Assembly (NCBI GenBank): GCA_028023455.1 | Contig: JAQFVV010006208.1 | Span: forward strand, 7,424,963-7,488,962 | Length of the DNA: 64,000 nucleotides | DNA from: Epiperipatus broadwayi | Taxonomy: Eukaryota > Onychophora > Udeonychophora > Euonychophora > Peripatidae | Direction of reading: 5' to 3' | In this document: piece after piece, positions 36,926 through 46,909 of the stretch | Position numbering within the stretch: position 1 is the stretch's first letter | Layout of the letters: every line of letters starts with the position of its first letter | Position numbers and translations under genes: made by a program | The notes under the pieces: generated by a model | The model's input: the letters and a program-made list of their open reading frames with translations, nothing else | Database searches by the model: none | What the model was told of the DNA's origin: nothing

Positions 36926-36981
36926 AACATGGTAGTGAAGATATTGAACTTCTTCCAAATGGATTGGCTTTTATATCTTAC
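36926..36981 (+). CDS. Paraoxonase/arylesterase, calcium-ligand exon
   Basis: This 56-bp exon supplies the last two bases of a Glu codon and then HGSEDIELLPNGLAFISY, ending in phase 0. The acceptor is tttattttattag and the donor is gtaagt. In PON enzymes the segment is ETGSEDLEILPNGLAFIS: the adjacent Glu-Asp (53-54 in human PON1) contribute to the catalytic and the structural calcium site respectively. Both acids are kept here, as is the PNGLAFIS strand, so nothing suggests a dead gene. The upstream exon (17512-17582) and downstream exon (60475-60637) join in the right phase and family order, which makes the assignment firm despite the small size. Confidence 0.95.
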
Positions 36982-37857
36982 GTAAGTTGAGACCAAAAAT
37001 GCTCTAAGCAATTTAAAGTATTTATATTTAAATGATACGTCTTTTAAAATATAAAACATCTGTTTTCATTTTCCAACTAATGTAATACTTCAATGATATT
37101 TAACTTTTTCATATCCCCCCCCCTTCCTTATATATATATATATATGCTTCCACTACCCATTCTTAAAATATATGATAAAGTTTCAAAATGCTTTATCGAT
37201 CTGTACAACAAAAAGAAAAAGAAATAACAATCTTGGTCAGGGATTCTCCTGATCATTACATCAGTTTATAACACTTTACATCCATTAATGGGTCACTACA
37301 CTTTCTTTTGTCACTAATCCTGGTGATCTAGTTCTTTGGCGATGCATTATTGACCAGGTGTCTGAGAAAATGTTGGACAATGAAATTTTTTCATCCCTTG
37401 CACCGCGCACGCGTATGAGATCAGGTTTGTTTCTAAATGTATTAGGGTGTTTTATGTCCGGTCCATACATAAGTGTACAGCTGGTACACCATAGTGAGTA
37501 TAAAATAAAAAAGACAAGTGGTGGAATGATCGAAAAAATATACATGAAAAAACGAGATGAAATTGAGTTATTCCAAATGTTCATTTATAATATTAAAAAA
37601 ATCAGAAATATTACATTTTTAACAGGTTTAAAGTTTATATCTGGATTAAAGATAATCTCTAGTTTAATAAATGATTATTAATAATCATTAATGTATTTTG
37701 CCGAAATGGTTAGTATCAAAGTTAGAAGTGCAGAAAACTTGACTCTTGTAAATCAACATTTTACATATATGTATATAAAATAAATGTTCTCATTAGTGTG
37801 TATTTTTAGCATATATCTATTCATAATAGTTACCTTTTCAAGTAATACTTAAATAAA
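36982..37857. other. Intron; unassigned overlapping frames
   Basis: Contains a C run and TA repeat near 37118-37144, and two overlapping frames (37285-37584 minus, 99 codons; 37358-37681 plus, 107 codons). The part near 37360-37500 is less AT-rich, so it may be an old coding element, but I recognise no domain in either frame. Confidence 0.45.
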
Positions 37858-38605
37858 ACAGGCAAAACTCTCTATACGTATTGCCATTCAGTGCAAGGTA
37901 GAGTAATTAATGGATGCCAGAAGGTTTGTGCATAAAATCCTCATCTAGTGCCGACTCATCCAATATCCCCAGACTAGTTTCTGGCTTGTGGTCTTTGTCA
38001 GTGAGGAGCCTTGCATCTGAGAGCACAAGCCTTCTGGCATCCATTGATTACTCTGGCTTGGTGGCAATACATATAGAGAGTTTTGCCTGTTTTAATAACA
38101 GTTATGAGCAAGCATAAGAAATGGTGTTCATGTGATGTTTATTGGATTAAAACCAATCCTGCCTAATAGGATAGTGGTGGCTATGGTTATTAAAGAAGCA
38201 AAATCACCAAAATGTATAAGTACTGAACTGAATTCAGACCTATGACCCTATAAGCTAATGAGCTTGGATTGAAAATATTATAGTGTTTTCAATTTAAGAC
38301 TCCTAGTTTTGTAGTTAAGTAGGAATAAAAGGTGGATGCTGGAGGATTGCATTAGATCCTAAGAGCTAGGTACAGTGCTCTCAGATCCAAGGCTCCTCAC
38401 TGATGAAGGCCACAAGCCAGAAACTAGTCTGGGGATATTGGATGAGTAGGCACTAGATGGGGATTTTATGCACAAGCCTTTTGGCATCAATTGATTACTC
38501 TGGCTTGCACTGAGTGGCAATACGTATGGAGAGTTTTGCCTGTTTTAATAACAGTTATGAGGAAGCATAAGAAATGGTGATCATATGATGTTTATTGGCT
38601 TAATG
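37858..38605 (+). mobile_element. HHR-A element, inverted arm plus more than one unit
   Basis: An inverted arm (37861-38025) is followed by sense sequence. The block aagccttctggcatcc to gatgtttattgg occurs at 38027-38150 and again at 38474-38602, so the unit length is 447 bp. One hammerhead lies between the copies. The insertion is thus a unit-plus permuted copy, as expected if the template was a circle or multimer. Confidence 0.82.
38385..38443 (+). ncRNA. Hammerhead ribozyme motif, type I (HHR-A)
   Basis: Same fold as 36054-36112: AUCCAA/UUGGAU, loop GGC/UA, UCCUCA/UGGGGA, CUGAUGA 38400-38406, stem II GGC/GCC with an A-A foot, GAAA 38420-38423, stem III ACUAGU, expected cleavage after C38429. 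Confidence 0.8.
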
Positions 38606-38938
38606 CTTAAATAATTATTAATTATTTTTATTATGTCAGAAATTAGTACAGTTTATATGACTCTTAATTTGAAGTCTATAGATTCCATACCTAATAAATC
38701 AATTGTTCTTAACTTGAGGTCCTGAACCACTTCAGGTCCATAATGTCTTCAGTCTACAAAAGCAATCCACAAAAACTTGAACAAATGTGATTTGTTTTTC
38801 TAATTAAAATAAAAGCAATAAATTAAAGGATGAGGGATGAAAAGAAATGAAGACTCAAATTTTAATTTCTTTTGTTTATTTGGGTAAAACTTGGTTTTTC
38901 TAATCTATTGTCTCCATTAAAAACAAATGTAAGTAAAA

Positions 38939-38999
38939 ATCGATCATGAAAATAACTGGTTCATAGCAATCGATCATGAAAATAACTGGTTCATAGCAA
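38939..38999 (+). repeat. Tandem duplication, two 30-bp units
   Basis: aatcgatcatgaaaataact plus ggttcatagc occurs twice without a change. Confidence 0.85.
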
Positions 39000-39033
39000 A
39001 AAATTGCAAATGAAATATGGTATCAGCTTTTTC

Positions 39034-39556
39034 ATTTAGTAATTAGCACACTCAATATTACATATTTGTAAGTGCAAGCTATATATAAGTCATGTGACAT
39101 CTGACTTGTTATTATTACTATTATTATTTTGTTGTTTTGGCTTTAGCTAAATTAAAGGGCTAAGCCTACTAATATATGGAGTATCTGAATTAAGTTCAGG
39201 CCCATACAATTTTTTCAGTTGGAGAGCTGACTTTAAAGACATGTAGATGTCTAAAAGTTTCAGATCTTCTTCTAACAATTAACTTTTAGATAAATGCTTT
39301 GCTTGAGTTGGTTTTTTTAAATCTAATGTCCCAACTCCTCACTGAAGAGACCCATAGGTCGAAACCGGTCTGGGGATGGGGACAATCCAAGATAAAAATG
39401 ATTTGAATGCCTTCTCTTGTAGTAGCATTTATCATAAATAAAAAAAAAAAGCTTGTTTAGAGCTATTAGCACACTCTTAATATTACATATTTGTAAGTGC
39501 AAGCTATATATAAGTCATGTGACATCTGACTTGTTATTATTACTATTTAGTAATTA
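39034..39556 (+). mobile_element. HHR-C retrozyme, 1.18 units with 12-bp target duplication
   Basis: The insertion (39046-39544, 499 bp) is flanked by atttagtaatta at 39034-39045 and 39545-39556. It starts gcacactcaatattac and the same 76-bp stretch returns at 39469 with two extra bases, giving a 423-bp unit repeated 1.18 times. A complete hammerhead lies at 39327-39384. Both ends finish with agtcatgtgacatctgactt and ttattattact. No coding capacity. Permuted, longer-than-unit, non-coding, with a short target duplication and a ribozyme: this fits reverse transcription of a circular RNA. Confidence 0.9.
39327..39384 (+). ncRNA. Hammerhead ribozyme, type I (HHR-C, textbook)
   Basis: Every required element is present. 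Outer stem I UGUCCC (39327-39332)/GGGACA (39379-39384), internal loop AAC/UG, inner stem I UCCUCA/UGGGGA, CUGAAGA 39342-39348, stem II GACC/GGUC with loop CAUA and a G-C foot, GAAA 39361-39364, palindromic stem III ACCGGU, expected cleavage between C39370 and U39371. Outer stem I and stem II differ in sequence from HHR-A yet pair perfectly. It lies in PON sense orientation. Confidence 0.92.
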
Positions 39557-39723
39557 ATGAAAATTAATAAGTAATATTAGACCCTAAGTTCAGTAATTCT
39601 AGTGTTATTACTATTATAGTCATTACTATTATTTTAAATTTTATAAATATAGGGGATTAGCAACCTTTAACTATTCACACTATCTCATGCTACTGATGTA
39701 CATGACCACACATATGCAGAAAA

Positions 39724-39784
39724 GATAATCACCAATATACGTATTTCGTGCTGAGCCAGCACTCATCAGTTGGTCCATATTATC
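39724..39784 (-). ncRNA. Hammerhead ribozyme, type I (HHR-B, best copy)
   Basis: Minus strand: outer stem I GAUAAU/AUUAUC, internal loop AUGG/G, inner stem I ACCAA/UUGGU, CUGAUGA at 39769-39763, stem II GUGCU/AGCAC with loop GGCUC and a G-C foot, GAAA at 39747-39744, self-complementary stem III AUACGUAU, UA cleavage site with cutting expected after the A at 39736. This is the only HHR-B copy that keeps the CpG between stem II and GAAA. Confidence 0.85.
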
Positions 39785-39840
39785 ATCTCCCACACACACA
39801 CACATATATATATATATATAATCAGTGCTCAGTTTATATT

Positions 39841-40059
39841 AAGATAGCAAATCATATATATTACTTATAATACTTCACTCATATACACTTTAATGCAAGT
39901 AATTTTCTTAACCTTCTTTATTTTCTTACAGTTTCGACTGTCCAGCAGTCTTCATCAAAGCTTAATCCTCCTTACAGTTTAACCTTAAATAATTATAAGT
40001 AATATATATGATTATATGAAGATATGCAAAGAAAGTGAAGAAGAATAAGATAGCAAATC
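39841..40059 (-). mobile_element. HHR-E element with 13-bp target duplication, inside HHR-B
   Basis: The insert (39854-40046, 193 bp) is flanked by aagatagcaaatc at 39841-39853 and 40047-40059. Its ends are inverted (ttacttataat, attataagtaa). On the minus strand near 39960-39929 it reads UUGAUGA, an extra A, stem II GACUG/CAGUC with loop CUGGA, GAAA, then CUGUA: a hammerhead-like fold whose C3 is lost. Confidence 0.75.
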
Positions 40060-40934
40060 TTTATACTTTAATAGACAGGCTTTAGTCTACTTCATCCTCC
40101 AACTCTTCAGCCATCCATACCAGTGAAAATCTGATGATAGAATGCCCAAATCCCATGGTGATACCAATATTGTTGTTATGCCCATGTTGACCTCAAATCA
40201 CTTGAACCCCTCATGTATAGGACAGTATCCATTTAAATACAAAGAAGAGAGATGGGCGTAATGCAGGTTTAAGGTGTAAGATTTGAAATACAGGCATTTT
40301 TATACCTGCGACAATTGTAAATATAGGGGATTTGAACTCAGACTCTCAAGAAACCTTCAATTTATATGAAATCATATTATTATAGAAGGGCATGCATTTA
40401 TTTATTTTAACATTCTCTTCCAATTCTATCATCTTCATGAACAACTTTCGATTTTTAAATCTCCAGTTATGTTGCAGATATATGGCTAATTTATTTATTT
40501 TTAAAACGAGGACATTACTAATACTTAAATGGAACCCTATAGAAATAATAGGATTAGAAAAGGACTGAATCATGAAAAAGGTTGGAAAACACTACAATAA
40601 AATGCTAATACAATATATCAATAATATCCTTTCACAGATATTGGTAGATTTCATCTTTTTTAAACTTTTGTTTTTTTAATTCTAATCCTATTTTTTACTT
40701 ATACAGGTGTTAAACTTGTAAAAGTATATGTCTAAAATTTATTTCACTCAGTCAAACGTTATTCACTAGAGTGATATATAGATCCAAATGGTGCAATCAC
40801 TGTTTTGTATTTGTTGACACATTTAAATTATTGTATTAGAAGGTATATCATTTTGTTTACATTATGAGAAGAAAATGTCTTTATAGTTGTACAACTCATC
40901 AGCATGTGAAACATTCCTACAGAGTAATTGTAAG

Positions 40935-41220
40935 TTTATACATTGTAAACAAAGCAAAAACTCTCCATACAGTATTGCCACCTTGTGCCAACCAGAGTAA
41001 TCAACGAATGCCAGAAGGCTTGTGTATAAAATCCCTATCCAATGTCTACCCATCCAATATCCCCAGACTAGGCATTGGATAGGGATTTTATGCACAAGCC
41101 TTCTGGCATTCATTGATTACTCTGGTTGGCACAAGGTGGCAATACTGTATGGAGAGTTTTGCTTTGTTTACGAACAATTAGTGCTAGTATAAGATAGCGA
41201 TCATGTGATGCTTAATGGTT
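40935..41220. repeat. HHR-A element, short foldback
   Basis: Inverted arms 40950-41070 and 41071-41215 meet inside ccccagactagg. The hammerhead has been removed precisely between the cleavage-site sides of the two arms. The right end is gatcatgtgatgcttaatgg. Confidence 0.78.
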
Positions 41221-41312
41221 TAAAAGTTTATACATTATAATAGTATTTTCCTGAAAGTTTGTGATGATGGTGTTTTAGTTGTATTTATATATTGTACTAT
41301 TTACATAATCTA

Positions 41313-41730
41313 ATATGAGTTATTGAATGTTTTTAGAAAAATTTAACTTTATTTAAATATTTCATATACTTTCAACTGTTAATAATAGGTCAAATCTTAC
41401 TATATGCACAATGTTTCAAGAGGTATTATTCTCCCATCTTCTTCAGGTGTTGCTGGCCTGACCAGTGACAATACTAGCAGGATGGCTCAACTGGCTAGAG
41501 CATTACCTTAAAATTCAACACTCAGAGAATCTGAGGGTCCAGGTTCGAATTCCATGCTAGTACTGTCACTTGGTCAGGCCAGCAACACCTGAAGAAAAGG
41601 GGAGAATAATATCTCTCAAAATGTTGTGCATGTACTAACCTGTGTGCTATTACTAACAGTTGAATGTATTTGAATATTTAAATAAAGTTAAATTTTTCTA
41701 AAGACATTCAATACTCATATTAGATGATGG
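41313..41730. repeat. Foldback element with a tRNA-like loop
   Basis: Arms of about 155 bp (41313-41475 and 41560-41730) are inverted: ttgaatgttttta, aaatttaactttatttaaat and gtgttgctggcctgacca return reversed. The loop (41474-41560) holds box A-like atggctcaactgg and box B ggttcgaattc, with tagca/tgcta where the acceptor stem would start, so a tRNA-like fold sits at the tip of the hairpin. No anticodon assignment is attempted. Confidence 0.75.
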
Positions 41731-42744
41731 AAATAGTCCAACATATAAATACAAGTTATAATGGTATAACTTCCCAAAGTTATGGTTACATTATTGAATT
41801 ATTAGCAGCATTCTAGCTTTTAAACTTAATTTTAAAAATTGCTAAAATAATGCTTAAGATGGATGTAATTAATAAATCATCTGGCCATACTTATATCTCT
41901 TCCATATTATAGCATTCCTATCAAAATATGGTAAGTTTGAAGTAATGACTTGTCTTTCTAGTTATAAAGGGGATGATGAATTCTTTTGGTATTTTATTCA
42001 TTGGCAGTTATTGATAAATGAATATGGTTATTCTAACTCGAAAAGAAAAACAAAGATAACCAAACCAAAAAAATAAACCAAACCTCGAACTCAGATACAC
42101 TGACATCTATCATATGTTTGTCTTTACCATATGACATATTGAAGTGTTGATTTTTTTATTTTCTTTTGCAGAAAACTCTGTAAAAAAATTCAATGTCTTA
42201 CTTAATTCTCCTTACTCCATTTATTCTATTCTCATATTTTCCTAATAAAAGCAACCAATATTGCATCAGAATAACCTTGAGATAATTTTTAAAATATAAA
42301 TAATGTCTGTCTCTCTCAGTCAATACCAACTGAATGCTTTAGTATATGAATGTATTCTTCACACTGAAGTCTATTTAAGTTAAAATATTAATTCACCAAT
42401 TCTATAGAAATGCTCCAGTTAATCAGGTAAAAACATTTTTGCCTTTTAAAATTTCATATATATATATATGACATATTTATCACATCCTTATAATGCTGTT
42501 ATCAAATCTCTGTCTTACGTTTTTTTTATCATTCTATCTACTAAAAAATATTGCATTTATATGCATTTTTATTGTGGTGCTTAGAATTGTTACTTCTTAC
42601 GTCAGTTGTATCAGTGACTCATAAATTGGTATGGCTATTCTAACTCCAAAAGAAAATAAAACTAAAATAGAAATATAAAAATCAAGAAAAAAAAACCCCA
42701 CAACAAATTGATCTATAGAATACAAATATATCTAAAAAATGTTT
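41731..42744. other. No gene seen
   Basis: AT-rich. Two loosely similar stretches (about 41995-42060 and 42590-42660, sharing tattctaactc and aaaagaaaa) hint at another dispersed repeat that I cannot identify. Minus-strand pieces at 42180-42320 resemble the RTE stretch at 43.7-43.8 kb. Confidence 0.4.
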
Positions 42745-42875
42745 AAATCACCCTTCAAACATAATGTTTTTTTCAGTAACGCCCTCTGTGAATAAATCCT
42801 GAATGAGACTATATTTTGTCTTAGATGGCATTGTTAAAAAAAACATAACATTTGGGAAAGTGATTGGAACATTTG
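42745..42875. repeat. Foldback MITE-like element, second copy
   Basis: Same family as 34985-35175: cgccctctgtgaataaatc in the left arm and acataacatttgggaaagtg in the right. Confidence 0.65.
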
Positions 42876-42989
42876 TTGTATTTGAATTTTCAGCTAGCAA
42901 TATGCACTAGGATATTTTCTTAGATATATCTATGTATACAGGGTGTATTGCATGCTGGGTTTTTTAATTTATGTATATAACATCTTAAT

Positions 42990-43660
42990 ATAATATTAAT
43001 ATCACCTATATTCTTTATTACTTTTTACAATGCTTTTTTTACAATCCACTAGACAGTTCCTACCACTTCAGCAATCTTCTTTATTACGTTTTACGTTTTT
43101 TAACAATCCACTCGACAGTTCTGATTGCCCCAGCAATCTTCTTTATTACTTTTTACATATAATCCACTAGACAGTTTCGATTGCCCCAGCAATCTTCTTT
43201 ATTACCTTTTACATATAATCCACTAGAAAGTTTCTATTTCCTCAGCAATCTTCTTTATTACTTTTTACAATGCTTTTTTACAACCCACTAGACAGTTTTG
43301 ATTGCTCCATCAATCTTCTTTATTACTTTTTACAATGCTTTTTTACAATCCACTAGACAGTTTTCATTGCCCCAGCAATCTTCTTTATTACTTTTTACAA
43401 TGCTTTTTTACAATCCACTAGACAGTTTCTATTGCCTCAGCAATATTCTTTATTACTTTTTACAATGCTTTTTTACAATCCACTAGACAGTTTCGATTGC
43501 CCCAGCAATCAAAACTGTCTAGTGCATTGGAAAAAAGCATTGTAAAAAGTAATAAAGAATATAGCTGAAGAAGATTGCTGGGGCAATCGAAACTGTCTAG
43601 TGGATTGTAAAAAAGCATTGTAAAAGTAATAAAGAATATAGATGATATTAATATTATATG
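42990..43660. repeat. HHR-E element expanded into a tandem array
   Basis: The outer arms taatattaatatcacc (42993) and gatgatattaatattata (43641) are those of the HHR-E foldback at 35.2 kb. Between them, about eight minus-strand units of 54-66 bp repeat ttctttattacttttt, acaatgcttttttacaatcc, actagacagttt and cagcaatc. At about 43505 the polarity flips and two + strand units follow. Each unit carries stem II GAUUGC/GCAAUC, GAAA (or a variant) and CUGUC. The final + unit also has CUGAAGA plus an extra A (43564-43571). An array with a ribozyme-like hairpin in each monomer. Confidence 0.82.
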
Positions 43661-43679
43661 GATTTGGTATATATGACAT

Positions 43680-44247
43680 CTTGTGATGCTGGTTTTTTTA
43701 ACATTTTCAGGAAACTGTACTTTTTATAAGTTCTCTTCATTGTGTACATTTTTATATTTTCCCAATAAAAGCAATCATCTCTTTTACTTTTATAAATATC
43801 TCTTCCGACATTTCTGAAGTTCTGAGCATTATTAAACAACGACTCATCTATAAAATCTATTGGCTTATATAGTCTCCAGGTTTTTTTATTTCTTTAGCTT
43901 CTCATTTTATTCTGTAAAATACTTTATGTAAAAATGCCATTAAGTTCTGAAGATATTGAATTATCTTGTTGTACTTTTACCAACGTTAATCTTCTTAGTA
44001 TCACCATGTATCTAATTATAACATTAGCATTCTGATAAATATTTTTCAGAATATGACAATATCCTAAGTCTATATATTGATGATCCAAAACTTTAATCAC
44101 TGTAAAATTAAATGCCTTTTTATAATCTATATATCCAAAGCATAATGGATAACTCATATTCATTAGTTCTTTCTATAACTTCTCTTACTGTTATAAAACC
44201 ACTTTTAAACCCAGTTAATTGTTCTGATTGGTTTGAATCCAGTGTTT
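43680..44247 (-). pseudogene. RTE retrotransposon, RT palm region (first piece)
   Basis: The minus frame from 44163 reads YPLCFGYIDYKKAFNFTVIK, then VLDHQYIDLGYCHILKNIYQ and NANVIIR. This is the RT block PLCFGFVDYEKAFDSV followed by the LK-x-IY-x-NA helix of RTE elements. A frameshifted upstream part up to 44240 gives TGFKSGFITVREVIE-like text. An HHR-A element at 44248 splits the element, which resumes at 44591. Confidence 0.8.
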
Positions 44248-44590
44248 ACTGTAGGCACACAGATGCTAAACTCTCCATACAGTAGCACCACTCAGTGCAA
44301 GCCAGAGTAATCAATAGATGCAAGAAGGTTTGTGCATAAAATCCCTACCTAGTGCCTAAGACCTAGGTGTAGTTCTCTCAGATTTAAGGCTCCTCATTGA
44401 TGAAAGCCACAAGCTAGAAACTAGTCTGGGGATATTAAATGAGTAGGCACTAGATAGGGATTTTATGCACAAAACTTCTTGCATTCATTGATTACTCTGG
44501 TTTGCTCTGAGTGGCGCTACTGTATGGAGAGTTTTGCTTTTGTGTAAACAACTTGTGTAAACATAAAGAATGGTGATCATGTGACGTTTT
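44248..44590 (+). mobile_element. HHR-A element inside RTE
   Basis: An inverted arm (44262-44358) is followed by a sense unit (44360-44590) with a hammerhead and the end gatcatgtgacg. It is inserted in antisense RTE sequence that continues on both sides. Confidence 0.82.
44382..44440 (+). ncRNA. Hammerhead ribozyme motif (HHR-A, C3 lost)
   Basis: Outer stem I is AUUUAA/UUAAAU here against AUCCAA/UUGGAU elsewhere: two base pairs changed on both strands with pairing kept. Inner stem I UCCUCA/UGGGGA, stem II AGC/GCU, GAAA and ACUAGU are present, but the core starts UUGAUGA, so the invariant C3 is lost and activity is unlikely. Confidence 0.75.
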
Positions 44591-45170
44591 TTTGTAGGTG
44601 AATTGTAATAATCTTTTTATAGATTTTGTATAGAAGTGATAAAAGAGTGTCAGGTTTATTCTTAAATATTAATATTATTCCAGCATTCTTCCACATGGTA
44701 CGTTTTTATTACCTAGGTATTTGGCATATAATTTTTCCAACAATTTTTTTTTATTTCTTTACCTGCTTTTTAAGATGTCAATAATAATGACACCATTTTC
44801 TGGAGCTTTTTGCTTCTTCGTAGATTTAATTGCATATCTTACCTTAAAAGTCAAAAGATATAGTAATTGCAATGATTATTTTGGGTTTTTTTTTTACTTT
44901 ATCATTATACAATTCTTTGTAAAATTCTTACACATATTTCATGACATCAACCCTTTTTAGTAATAGTTTTTATTTTTATGTCTTATTGTTGAAATAACTT
45001 TTAATCTAACATCAAGATGCTGTCTTTTACTTTTTACTATGTCTTAATTTTAACTTTCCCTTGTGTAACACTAGCAATATGATTTTTAAATTTTTTTCCT
45101 TCTCAGGAAAGTAAATAACCCCACTGCAGATGAATTGTATAACTAATTTTGATACAGAAGAATATAATTC
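44591..45170 (-). pseudogene. RTE retrotransposon, region before the RT palm (second piece)
   Basis: The minus strand, with frameshifts, gives KAPENGVIIIDILKAGKEI (the KaPGpDgI-x4-LK block at the start of RTE RT) around 44840-44760 and WNN-like text near 44690. It is continuous with 43680-44247 once the HHR-A insertion is removed. The endonuclease of probably the same element lies at 48.18-48.84 kb, beyond later insertions. Confidence 0.7.
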
Positions 45171-45235
45171 TAGTAATATAGATACACATATAGTTATACA
45201 CTATACATATATTACAATATGAATACAATATGATA

Positions 45236-45470
45236 ACAATGCCATCAATAGACGCGACACGTGTTTTGCTATTTCAAGAAAATGGACAAATTAATTGGCA
45301 TACGCATTTGCATACATTATTATTTAGTAACATTATAGCAATGGTTTATAACCTATTTTGACCATGAATATGAGGGAAAACCTCGAAAGTACTGGGCCTA
45401 GATTAATTTGATTTAATTGTTTTTGGTTACTACTGACAGCTTCTTCTTCAGCTGGTTAAATCACTTATAT
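45236..45470 (+). mobile_element. Penelope-like element 3' tail
   Basis: The + strand reads AINRRDTCFAISRKWTN, the last residues of a Penelope-like endonuclease (compare INRREACFALSKQ at 31.3 kb and INRKDTCFAISRKW at 62.0 kb), then a cgcatttgcatacat tail. About 100 bp downstream (45363-45410) a hammerhead-like hairpin follows: AUGAAUAU, stem GAGG/CCUC, GAAA, palindrome AGUACU. The core deviates from the consensus. Confidence 0.65.
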
Positions 45471-46909
45471 ATGCTGTAACGTTTTCCGTTTTGCTAGGCC
45501 TCTTACACGCTAATATAAACTGCACGTGAGTTGATCAAGCTATGTCAAAAAAGAAGAAAGTTATATTTCTATTCTAAAAACATAGCTATATTTCCTGATC
45601 AACTCAGCCTAGAATTATTGCTAAGTACAATCGTGAGCTGACTCAGTTTTTAATTTCTACTTGAGGGCGCCAGAGTCGTTAGACCCACTGAGACTGCGTC
45701 AAACATATTGTAACTCGTAAACTAAACAGAAAAAAAGTGCTTTTAAACTAATCGGTATTGCATCATACCGTAACGAGAACTATTTTCTCCTTTTTGATTA
45801 TTATTTCTGGGCTTGTTTAAATACATTGGCAAGGTAAATTCCGTTTAAATCCCACTAAACTAATAATAACTTTAATACTAAAAAGAATAATAACCATTAT
45901 TAATAACGCACAATGAAAGGGTTGATAAAAGTATAATCTCTTTTATTCTAACAAACTAAAATATTTATAAGTTAAATTACGAATTAACTAAACTGGAAAG
46001 TATACACATGCCAATCCAGATAATGAATCGATTAACAAAAACAGTTAGATTAAATGATGAACGCAATTTAATAATGTTCCAAGATCTTGTACAAAATTCT
46101 TTATAAGAAAGTCCCTTGAATGTGAAAGTAAAGTCTATATCAGGATGGTAGTCTAAGCTTAGATAAATAATTGTTTGCAAACTTTTAAGTCACTATCAGG
46201 AAAATTTATTCTTAACTTACCGGTAAGTTCATGTAGGTTTATGGGATCCCAGATCATGAGAATTTACATTGGTCTCTCCTGCCGGCGTCTTCCATTATTG
46301 TTCCGTTCTATAGCTGGAGAAAAGGCACGGTTGTAGTGACCCTTTTATTGCAAAAAGCGGTCTTCACAAGTCCCGTTTCCATGCTTGCATGACAGCTTGG
46401 TACAGCAAGGGGCATACCTGTGTAGAAGTATATTTCTTGCCACAGGTTATGCTCATGGAAACCTCCAACTTTTGGAGATGTAACTAGAAGTTAAAGAGAA
46501 GACCCAGATTGAAGTTGTCATCTCCTTTTTATATCGCGCTCCATTTTTGGAACTTCTGCGCACTCTTTTGTCTTTTTATCAGCGTATAAGATAATAATCT
46601 TATACACTCTCTCTTAAATTTAAGTTACAAAGTTCTCTTTTTTTTTAGCATTATTCTTCCATCTTTAATTAGCTAAAATATTTTTCTTTTAGCTTATACT
46701 TTTGGAATTCTTTTAATTTATCTGGATTAGTAATCTGTATGTCATTTATTCTTTCCAATTAGATAAAAAAAAATAAGAATGACAATTTTAACCTTCATTG
46801 CACGTTTTAACAAAAATTATACTAATCAAAAAAAAAATCTAAATTTACTTTTTTAGCTTTTACCAAATGCCAATATATTTGTAACGTATATAAATAAACG
46901 TTACAATGC
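45471..46909 (-). mobile_element. Solo LTR (same family as the 53.8-57.4 kb element)
   Basis: The LTR (45475-46905, 1431 bp) is flanked by the 4-bp repeat atgc (45471-45474 and 46906-46909). Ends are TGTAAC and GTTACA on the element's strand. A TATAAAAAGG box (minus, 46533-46524), a GCAATAAAA signal near 46352 and a 67-codon frame (46180-45977) match the LTRs at 53.8 and 56.0 kb. It probably arose by recombination between the two LTRs of a full element. Confidence 0.88.

Larger units (their letters stand above)
39690..40350. repeat. HHR-B element, with nested HHR-E insertion
   Basis: The left end (cactatctcatgctactgat) leads to a minus-strand hammerhead, then gctcagtttatattaagata and, after a 193-bp insertion, the distal arm (aggctttagtctacttcatc to gatgggcgtaatgcagg), ending in tttgaactcagactctcaag, a box-B-like word. 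The copy is not folded back on itself, so it shows the basic order of the family. Confidence 0.78.

Noticed and set aside
37285-37681. Overlapping 99- and 107-codon frames on opposite strands
   Set aside because: Neither gives a family that I recognise; they may mark an old element, but calling a gene would be a guess.
41410-41640. ctgaagaag next to a gaaac word in the foldback arms, as a further hammerhead
   Set aside because: Stem I does not pair and the base at the cleavage position would be G, which hammerheads do not allow.
43005-43520. CRISPR-like array of regularly spaced repeats
   Set aside because: Repeats are contiguous tandem units without unique spacers, in animal DNA; it is a minisatellite built from HHR-E.
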